From assembly GCA_020796225.1 (NCBI GenBank), contig CM036759.1, positions 1,414,282-1,478,281 of the forward strand: DNA of 64,000 nt. Reading direction: 5' to 3'. Positions 56,795 to 64,000 of this stretch are shown here, piece by piece (position 1 is the stretch's first letter; each line of letters opens with the position of its first letter). This DNA is from Arion vulgaris. Taxonomy: Eukaryota > Mollusca > Gastropoda > Stylommatophora > Arionidae. The notes under the pieces are model-generated. The model did no database searches. It saw nothing but the letters and a program-made list of their open reading frames with translations, and had not been told where the DNA came from. A program made the translations under genes and the position numbers.

Positions 56795-57990
56795 GGGTCC
56801 TGGGTCATAAGATGATGTCTATCTGTCCTGGGGTCATGAGATGATGTCTACCTGTCCTGGGGTCATGCGACGATGTCTACCTGTCCTGGGGTCATGAGAT
56901 GATGTCTACTTGTCCTGGGGTCATGAGATGATGTCTACCTGTCCTGGGGTCATGAGATGATGTCTACCTGTTCTGGGGTCATGAGATGATGTCTACCTGT
57001 CCTGGGATCATGAGATGATGTCTACCTGTCCTGGGGTCATGCGATGATGTCTACTTGTCCTGGGGTCATGAGATGATGTCTACCTGTCCTGGGGTCATGA
57101 GATGATGTCTACCTGTTCTGGGGTCATGAGATGATGTCTACCTGTCCTGGGATCATGAGATGATGTCTACCTGTCCTGGGGTCATGTGAGGATACAACAT
57201 ACAAGATTAATGGTCAGTTGATGTCTGCCTGTCCTGGGGTCATGAGATGATACAACATACAAGATTAATGGTCATTTGATGTATGTCTGTCCTGGGGTCA
57301 TGAGATGATACAACACACAAGATTAATGGTCAGTTGATGTCTGTCTGTCCTGGGGTCATGAGAGGACACAACATACAAGATTAATGGTCAGTTGATGTCT
57401 GTCTGTCCTGTGGTCATGAGATGATACAACATACACGATTAATGGTCAGTTGATGTCTACCTGTCCTGGGGTAATGAGATGATACAACATACAAGAGTAA
57501 TGGTCAGTTGATGTCTGTCTGTCCTGAGGTCATGTGATGATACAAGAGTAATGGTCAGTTGATGTCTGTCTGTCCTGGGGTCATGAGATGATACAACATA
57601 CAACAGTAATGGTCAGTTGATGTCTGTCTGTCCTGAGGTCATGTGATGATACAAGAGTAATGGTCAGTTGATGTCTGTATGTCCCGGGTTCATGTGATGA
57701 TACAAGAGTAATGGTCAGTTGATGTCTGCCTGTCCTGGGGTCATGTGATGATACAAGAGTAATGGTCAGTTGATGTCTACCTGTCCTGGGGTCATGTGAT
57801 GATAGAAGAGTAATGGTCAGTTGATGTCTGCCTGTCCTGGGGTCATGTGATGATACAAGAGTAATGGTCAGTTGATGTCTGCCTGACATGGGGTCATGTG
57901 ATGATACAAGAGTAATGGTCAGTTGATGTCTGCCTATCCTGGGGTCATGTGATGATACAAGATTAATGGTCAGTTGATGGCTGTCAAGAA
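56795..57990. repeat. Compound array: 29-bp units changing to 51-59-bp units
   Basis: At 56795-57185 the unit is TCATGAGATGATGTCTACC plus TGTCCTGGGG (29 bp, about 14 units). From 57185 the same unit carries an added segment, ATACAACATACAAGATTAATGG minus two bases plus TCAGTTG, giving 58-59 bp (about 7 units). From about 57530 the insert loses ACATACA and units are 51 bp (about 9 units). The core TGTCCTGGGGTCATG is shared throughout. Confidence 0.93.
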
Positions 57991-58029
57991 TAAATGATAT
58001 AAGTGAAGACAAACTGATAAGTTGAAAAT

Positions 58030-58990
58030 CTATCATTATCTAAACATGGACATCTCATTATACATTGTTCATCTAACAACTCTACCGTTATCTAAATATG
58101 GACATCTCATTATACATTGTTCATCTAACAACTCTACCTGAACATCCGTTATCTAAACATGGACATCTCACTATACATTGTTCATCTAACAACTCTACCT
58201 GAACATCCGTTATCTAAACATGGACATCTCATTATACATTGTTCATCTAACAACTCTACCGTTATCTAAACATGGACATCTCATTATACATTGTTCATCT
58301 AACAACTCTACCGTTATCTAAACATGGACATCTCATTATACATTGTTCATCTAACAACTCTACCTGAACATCCGTTATCTAAACATGGACATCTCATTAT
58401 ACATCGTTCATCTAACAACTCTAACTGAACATCCGTTATCTAAACATGGACATCTCATTATACATTGTTCATCTAACAACTCTAACTGAACATCCGTTAT
58501 CTAAACATGGACATCTCATTATACATTGTTCATCTAACAACTCTACCTGAACATCCGTTATCTAAACATGGACATCTCATTATACATTGTTCATCTAACA
58601 ACTCTACCTGAACATCCGTTATCTAAACATGGACATCTCATTATACATCGTTCATCTAACAACTCTAACTGAACATCCGTTATCTAAACATGGACATCTC
58701 ATTATACTTCGTTCATCTAACAACTCTAACTGAACATCCGTTATCTAAACATGGACATCTCATTATACATTGTTCATCTAACAACTCTAACTGAACATCC
58801 GTTATCTAAAGAAATATTTGATGAACTTCACTTATATTCCAACAACAAACAGAATTACATTCTAAGCGGACAGACTATCATGCAAACAGAGTGACATTCT
58901 AAGCGGACAGACTATCATGAAAACTGCGTGACATTCTAAGTGGACAGACTATCATGAAAACAGCGTGACATTCTAAGTGGACAGACTATC
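58030..58990. repeat. 61-bp minisatellite (about 13 units) then 37-bp minisatellite (about 4 units)
   Basis: At 58030-58810 each unit has CGTTATCTAAACATGGACAT, CTCATTATACATTG and TTCATCTAACAACTCTA; some units lack the CCTGAACATC part and are shorter. At 58845-58990 ACATTCTAAGCGGACAGACT plus ATCATGAAAACAGCGTG repeats. Confidence 0.93.
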
Positions 58991-59274
58991 ATTCAATTGA
59001 ACATACATTATCTAAACCAGAAACGAGTAGAGAATGGCAAGACTTCAAGCACCTTGAACAAGATCTTGCTCCAGCGTCCCATTGAGGAGATATCTGATAA
59101 CATACTAGTCTGTCTAACGAAGCAAGGACAGACATAATCTATTTCTATGATGACGTTCTATACGATAATAAGAATTTCAAAGTTAGGAACATTCTAATAC
59201 AGACAACAAGAAGAAGAAGAGGAAAACATAAGATGAACAGCTGTAAGGAAGTACTAGGGAACTGATAACTTTAT
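58991..59274. other. Non-repetitive spacer
   Basis: Ordinary sequence with an AAG-rich stretch at 59207-59222. No coding frame or RNA gene is recognised. Confidence 0.4.
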
Positions 59275-60037
59275 CCAACATCGTATATCCAGAGAACGTG
59301 AGAAAGAGAGAAAACATGTGAGAGAGAGAACGTGTGTGTGAGAGAGAGAGAGTTGTGTAGTTAACTTCATCCAACATCGTATATCTAGAGAACGTGAGGG
59401 AGAGAGAGAGAGAGAGAGAACGTGGAGAAGAGAGAGAGAGAGAACGTGAGAGAGAGAAAACATGTGAGAGAGAGAACGTGTGTGTGAGAGAGAGTTGTGT
59501 AGTTAACTTCATCCAACATCGTATATCTAGAGAACGTGAGAGAGAGAGAGAGAGAAAACGTGAGAGAAGAGAGAGAGAGAGAGAGAACGTGAGAGAGAGG
59601 CGTAGATAACTTCATCCAACATCGTTCATCTAGAGAACGTGAGTGTGAGAGAGAACGTGAGTGAGAGAAAAAAGAGAGAGAGAGAGAACGTGAGAGAGAG
59701 AACGTGAGAGAGAACGTGAGAGAGAGAACATGAGAGAGAACGTGAGAGAGAGAGAGAAAACGTGAGTGAGAGAAAGAGAGAGAGAACGTGAGTGAGAGAA
59801 AGAGAGAGAGAGAGAAAGAGAGAGAGAGAACGTGAGAGAGAACGTGAGAGAGAGAACATGAGAGAGAACGTGAGAGAGAGAGAGAAAACGTGAGTGAGAG
59901 AAAGAGAGAGAGAACGTGTGAGAGAGAGAGAACGTGAGTGAGAGAAGAGAGAGAAACGTGAGTGAGAGAAAGAGAGAGAGAACGTGAGTGAGAGAAAGAG
60001 AGAGAGAGAGAAAGAGAGAGAGAGAAGAGAGAGAGAA

Positions 60038-60114
<77 letters not shown>

Positions 60115-60150
60115 AAGAGAGAGAGAGAAAGAGAGAGAGAAGTTGTGTAG
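59275..60150. repeat. GA-rich array with GAACGTGAG units and a periodic CTTCATCCAACATCG insert
   Basis: (GAGA)n tracts are broken by GAACGTGAG words. ACTTCATCCAACATCGTATA occurs near 59365, 59505 and (diverged) 59612, with a related TTTATCCAACATCG near 59270. The right third is almost pure GAGAAAGAGA. The plus strand is over 90 percent purine for hundreds of bases. Confidence 0.93.
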
Positions 60151-60184
60151 ATATTATTATACAATACCCGCGTGAAGAAGAAGA

Positions 60185-61040
60185 AGAAGATGAAGCTACA
60201 AAGTCAGGATAAAGTTGCTGCTGATGTTGAAGCTACAAAGTCAGGATAAAGTTGCTGCTGATGTTGAAGCTACAAAGTCAGGATAAAGTTGCTGCTGATG
60301 TTGAAGCTACAAAGTCAGGATAAAGTTGCTGCTGATGTTGAAGCTACAAAGTCAGGATAAAGTTGCTGCTGATGTTGAAGCTACAAAGTCAGGATAAAGT
60401 TGCTGCTGATGTTGAAGCTACAAAGTCAGGATAAAGTTGCTGCTGATGTTGAAGCTACAAGGTCAGGATAAAGTTGCTGCTGATGTTGAAGCTACAAAGT
60501 CAGGATAAAGTTGCTGCTGATGTTGAAGCTACAAAGTCAGGATAAAGTTGCTGCTGATGTTGAAGCTACAAAGTCAGGATAAAGTTGTGCTGATGTGAAG
60601 CACAAAGTCAGGATAAAGTTGCTGCTGATGTTGAAGCTACAAGGTCAGGATAAAGTTGCTGCTGATGTTGAAGCTATCAAAGTTGAGTAAAGTTGTCTGC
60701 TGATGTTGAAGCTAAAGTCAGGATAGTTGCTGCTGATGTTGAAGCTACAAAGTCAGGAAAAGTTGCTGCTGATTTGAAGCTCAAAGTCAGGATAAAGTTG
60801 CTGCTGATGTTGAAGCTACAAAGTCAGGATAAAGTTGCTGCTGATGTTGAAGCTACAAAGTCAGGATAAAGTTGCTGCTGATGTTGAAGCTACAAAGTCA
60901 GGATAAAGTTGCTGCTGATGTTGAAGCTACAAAGTCAGGATAAAGTTGCTGCTGATGTTGAAGCTACAAGGTCAGGATAAAGTTGCTGCTGATGTTGAAG
61001 CTACAAAGTCAGGATAAATTTGCTGATGTTGAAGCTACAA
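60185..61040. repeat. 37-bp minisatellite, about 23 units
   Basis: The unit is AAGCTACAAAGTCAGGATAA plus AGTTGCTGCTGATGTTG. It is nearly invariant except for AAAG/AAGG and a cluster of deletions at 60585-60785. Confidence 0.95.
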
Positions 61041-61344
61041 GGTTCTGACCTTGTACCCACTATCACAATGTGTATAGCCACATTCCACCTAATTACTTGT
61101 CATAATCTCACACGCTTACATCTTATTAATGTAATCGTTTAGTTCTATGTCACATTTATAATTTGATTGTTTGATTGAGTGATAGAACCCAACATCATTG
61201 CACTTTGTTGAGTAACCATGTGTGCTCCCATCTATTTCTTCACACAGAACATCATTGCACTTTGTTGAGTAACCATGTGTGCTCCCATCTATTTCTTCAC
61301 ACAGAACATCAACAACGACTTACAAACAAAAAAGTAATTTTCAA
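61041..61344. other. Spacer with a 57-bp direct duplication
   Basis: AACATCATTGCACTTTGTTG starts two 57-bp copies at 61191 and 61248. The remainder is ordinary. No gene is recognised. Confidence 0.7.
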
Positions 61345-61695
61345 AAATCTGTTATCAATATTTCTGTTTGTTCTAGAAATGTTAACTGTGATATAAATAT
61401 TTCTGTTTGTTCTAGAAATGTTAACTGTGACAGAAATATTTCTGTTTGTTCTAAAATGTTAACTGTGACAGAAATATTTCTGTTTGTTCAAGAAATGTTA
61501 ACTGTGACAGAAATATTTCTGTTTGTTCTAGAAATGTTAACTGTGACAGAAATATTTCTGTTTGTTCTAGAAATGTTAACTGTGACAGAAATATTTCTGT
61601 TTGTTCTAAAATGTTAACTGTGACAGAAATATTTCTGTTTGTTCTAGAAATGTTAACTGTGACAGAAATATTTCTGTTTGTTCTAGAAATGTTAA
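61345..61695. repeat. 39-bp minisatellite, about 9 units
   Basis: The unit is AAATATTTCTGTTTGTTCTA plus GAAATGTTAACTGTGACAG. Thirteen codons per unit give open frames on both strands. One-base losses (CTAAAATG) shift the frame in two units. Confidence 0.95.
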
Positions 61696-61699
61696 CTGG

Positions 61700-63820
61700 C
61701 ATAAAGAGAAAACAGAAAGTAGAGAAAGCAGAAAGTAGAGAAAGCAGAAAGTAGAGAGAAAATAGAGAGAAAGCAGAAAGTAGAGAGAAAGTAGAGACAA
61801 AGTAGAGAGAAAGTAGAAAGTAGAGAGAAAGTAGAGAGAAAGTAGAAAAAGTAGAAAGTAGAAAGGAAGCAGAAAGTAGAGAGAAGTAGAAAGTGAGAGA
61901 AAGTAGAGAGAAAGTAGAAAGTAGAGAGAAAGTAGAGAGAAAGTAGAAAGTAGAGAGAAAGTAGAGAAAAAGTAGAAAGTAGAGAGAAAGTAGAGAGAAA
62001 GTAGAGAAGTAGAATAGAGAGAAAGTAGAGAGAAAGTAGAGAGAAAGTAGAAAGTAGAGAGAAAGTAGAGAGAAAGTAGAGAGAAAGTAGAGAGAAAGCA
62101 GAAAGTAGAGAGAAAGTAGAAAGTAGAGAGAAAGTAGAGAGAAGTAGAAAGTGAGAGAAAGTAGAGAGAAAGTAGAGAGAAAGTAGAGAGAAAGCAGAAA
62201 GTAGAGAGGAAGCAGAAAGTAGAGAGAAAGTAGAAAGTAGAGAGAAAGTAGAGAGAAAGCAGAAGAGAGTAGAAAGAAATGAGTAGAGAGAAAGTAGAGA
62301 GAAAGCAGAAAGTAGAGGAAAGTAGACAGTAGAGAGAAAGTAGAGAGAAAGTAGAGAGAAAGTAGAAAGTAGAGAGAAAGTAGAGAGAAAGTAGGAGAAA
62401 GTAAGAAAGTAGAGAGAAAGTAGAAAGTAGAGAGAAAGTAGAGAGAAAGTAGAAAGTAGAGAGAAAGTAGAGAAGTAGAGAGAAAGTAGAGAGAAAGTAG
62501 AAAGTAGAGAGAAAGTAGAGAGAAGTAGAGAGAAAGTAGAGAGAAGTAGAGAAGAGAGAGAAATGAGAGTGAGAGAAGTAGAGAAAGTAGAGAGAAAGTA
62601 GAGAGAAATGCATGAGAGAAAGTAGAAAGTAGAGAGAAAGCAGAAAGTAGAGAGAAAGTAGAAAGTAGAGAGAAAGTAGAAAGTAGAGAGAAAGTAGAGA
62701 GAAAGTAGAGAGAAAGTAGAGAGTAGAAGTAGAAAGTAGAGAGAAAGTAGAAAGTAGAGAGAAAGTAGAGAAGTAGAGAAAGTAGAGAAAGAGTAGAGAA
62801 AGTAGAAGTAGAGAGAAAGTAGAAGAAAGTAGAAGAAGTAGAGAGAAAGTGAGAGAAAGTAGAAAGTAGAAGAAAGTAGAGAGAAAGTAGAAAGAGAGAG
62901 AAAGTAGAGAGAAAGTAGAGAGAAAGTAGAGAGAAAGAGAAAATAGAGAGAAAGTAGAGTAAAGCTGAGAAAGTAGAGAGAAGAGAAAGTAGAAGAAAGT
63001 AGAAGAGAAGAGAAGTAGAGAGAAAAGAGAAGTAGAAGTAGAGAGAAAGTAGGAAAGTAGAGAAATAGAGAGAAAGTAGAAAGTAAGAGAAAGAGAAAGT
63101 AGAGAAAGTAGAGAGAAGAAGAGAGGAAAGTAGAGAAAGTAGAGAGAAAGTAGAGAAAGAGAGAAAGCAGAGAGAAAGCAGAAAATAGAGAGAAAGCAGA
63201 AAGTAGAGAGAAAGCAGAGAGAAAGCAGAAGGTAGAGAGAAAGTAGAGAGAAAGTAGAGAGAAAGTAGAGAGAAAGCAGAGAGAAAGCAGAAGGTAGAGA
63301 GAAAGTAGAGAGAAAGTAGAGAGAAAGTAGAAAGTAGAAAGTAGAGAGAAAGTAGAAAGTAGAGAAAGTAAAATAGAGAGAAAGTAGAGAGAAAGTAGTA
63401 GTAGAGAGAAAGTAGAGAGAAAGTAGAGAGAAAGTAGAGAAAGTAGAGAGCAGAAAGTAGAGAAGAGAAGTAGAGAGAAAGTAGAGAAAGTAGAAGTAGA
63501 GAGAAAGTAGAGAGAAAGTAGAGAGAAAGTAGAGAGAAAGTAGAGAGAAAGCAGAATAGAGAAAGTAAGTAGACAGAAGTAAGAGAAAGTAGAAAGTAGA
63601 AAGTAGAGAATAGAGAAAATAGAAGTAGGAGAAAGTAGAAAGTAGGAGAAAGTGAAGTGAAGAGTGAAAGTAGAGAGAAGTAGAAAGTAGAGAGAAAGTA
63701 GAGAGAGAGAAAGTAGGAGAAAGTAGATGAGAGAAAGTGAAAGTAGAGAGAAAGTAGAAAGTAGAGAAGAAGAGAAAGTAGGAGAAAGTAGAGGAAAGTA
63801 GAGAGAAAAGTGAAAGTGAA
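61700..63820. repeat. 2.1-kb AGAGAAAGT/AGAAAGT array
   Basis: Units AGAGAAAGT, AGAAAGT and AGAGAAAGC are concatenated; the plus strand is nearly all purine with isolated T and C. Regular up to about 62270, increasingly broken from 62540 to 63800. Minus-strand Ser/Leu/Phe/Tyr frames up to 826 codons are translations of the repeat. Confidence 0.95.
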
Positions 63821-63838
63821 AATAGATATTAATTGTAG

Positions 63839-63969
63839 AAGAAATTGGAATGGATACTGCAAGATGTAACAAATAGCATTTGGGTTGTGGGCACCTATAC
63901 TCCACAGGGAGCTGAAGGAAATAGATTTCATGTTATCAAATCAAGAAAGCAAGCGTATAGATTCTTCTA
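63839..63969 (+). other. Possible terminal coding exon, unidentified
   Basis: One plus-strand frame is open for about 43 codons between stops and has a non-repetitive, protein-like composition: WILQDVTNSIWVVGTYTP near its start and NRFHVIKSRKQAYRFFY before the TAG at 63967-63969. I do not recognise the family. CAAG at about 63861 or the array edge could provide a 3' splice site, but none is convincing. It could be the last exon of a host gene, part of a transposon, or chance. Confidence 0.25.
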
Positions 63970-64000
63970 CTAGATTCAATGTGAGATGATGGTTGTACTA

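Noticed and set aside
61451..63931. 826- and 737-codon Ser/Leu/Phe frames on the minus strand
   Set aside because: They translate the AGAGAAAGT array; indels in the array just switch among stop-free phases.

Overview
The window is nuclear DNA from a eukaryote, most likely an invertebrate animal. The evidence is the transposon load: non-LTR (LINE) reverse-transcriptase fragments of at least three sorts, a Penelope-like element, hAT transposons with a ZMYM1-type TTF zinc-finger exon, and a tRNA-derived SINE. There are no prokaryotic operons. A mollusc or another lophotrochozoan would fit, but that is inference. I find no intact host gene.

Roughly 44 kb of the 64 kb (summed from my own boundaries) is about fifty separate tandem arrays, with units from 4 to 65 bp and lengths from about 80 bp to 5.4 kb. 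Most are unrelated in sequence and are separated by only 50-800 bp of ordinary sequence. The largest are an 8/16-bp GAATGAAA/CCAAT array (22345-27700), a GACATCAAAGAGAGATAGAT array (9305-12690), a 29-bp array (15225-17846), a 35-bp array (36086-38440), an AT-rich 19-bp array (40681-42985), a 44-bp array (19540-21690) and an AGAGAAAGT array (61700-63820). Every long open frame in the window other than the transposon pieces is this repeat DNA read in a stop-free phase.

Transposons fill the gaps. At 307-2423 is an internally deleted hAT element with a near-perfect 8-bp target duplication; it has taken in a dispersed repeat also found at 47060-48060. At 45616-52726 is a pile of elements: a Penelope-like RT pseudogene on the minus strand, a LINE 3' tail, the second copy of the dispersed repeat (itself interrupted), a GA array, a LINE C-terminus with a C2H2 knuckle, and a second hAT element (49322-52718) with a perfect 8-bp target duplication. 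That hAT carries a nested 5'-truncated RTE-like LINE (49405-51076) with its own 7-bp duplication. Smaller LINE remnants lie at about 14935-15215, 32005-32940, 35290-35755 and 56150-56230.

Several arrays seem to have grown from transposon sequence: a 17-bp array inside the first hAT copy, a 34-bp array made of RT coding sequence, and a 65-bp array that is one arm of a foldback element. Other arrays repeat perfect transcription-factor-type motifs (CRE octamer, CCAAT, GATAAG). Two short stretches (19326-19474 minus and 63839-63969 plus) could be host exons but I do not recognise them. Small indels cluster in the middle of many long arrays, which suggests noisy long-read consensus, so copy numbers and frames there are approximate.
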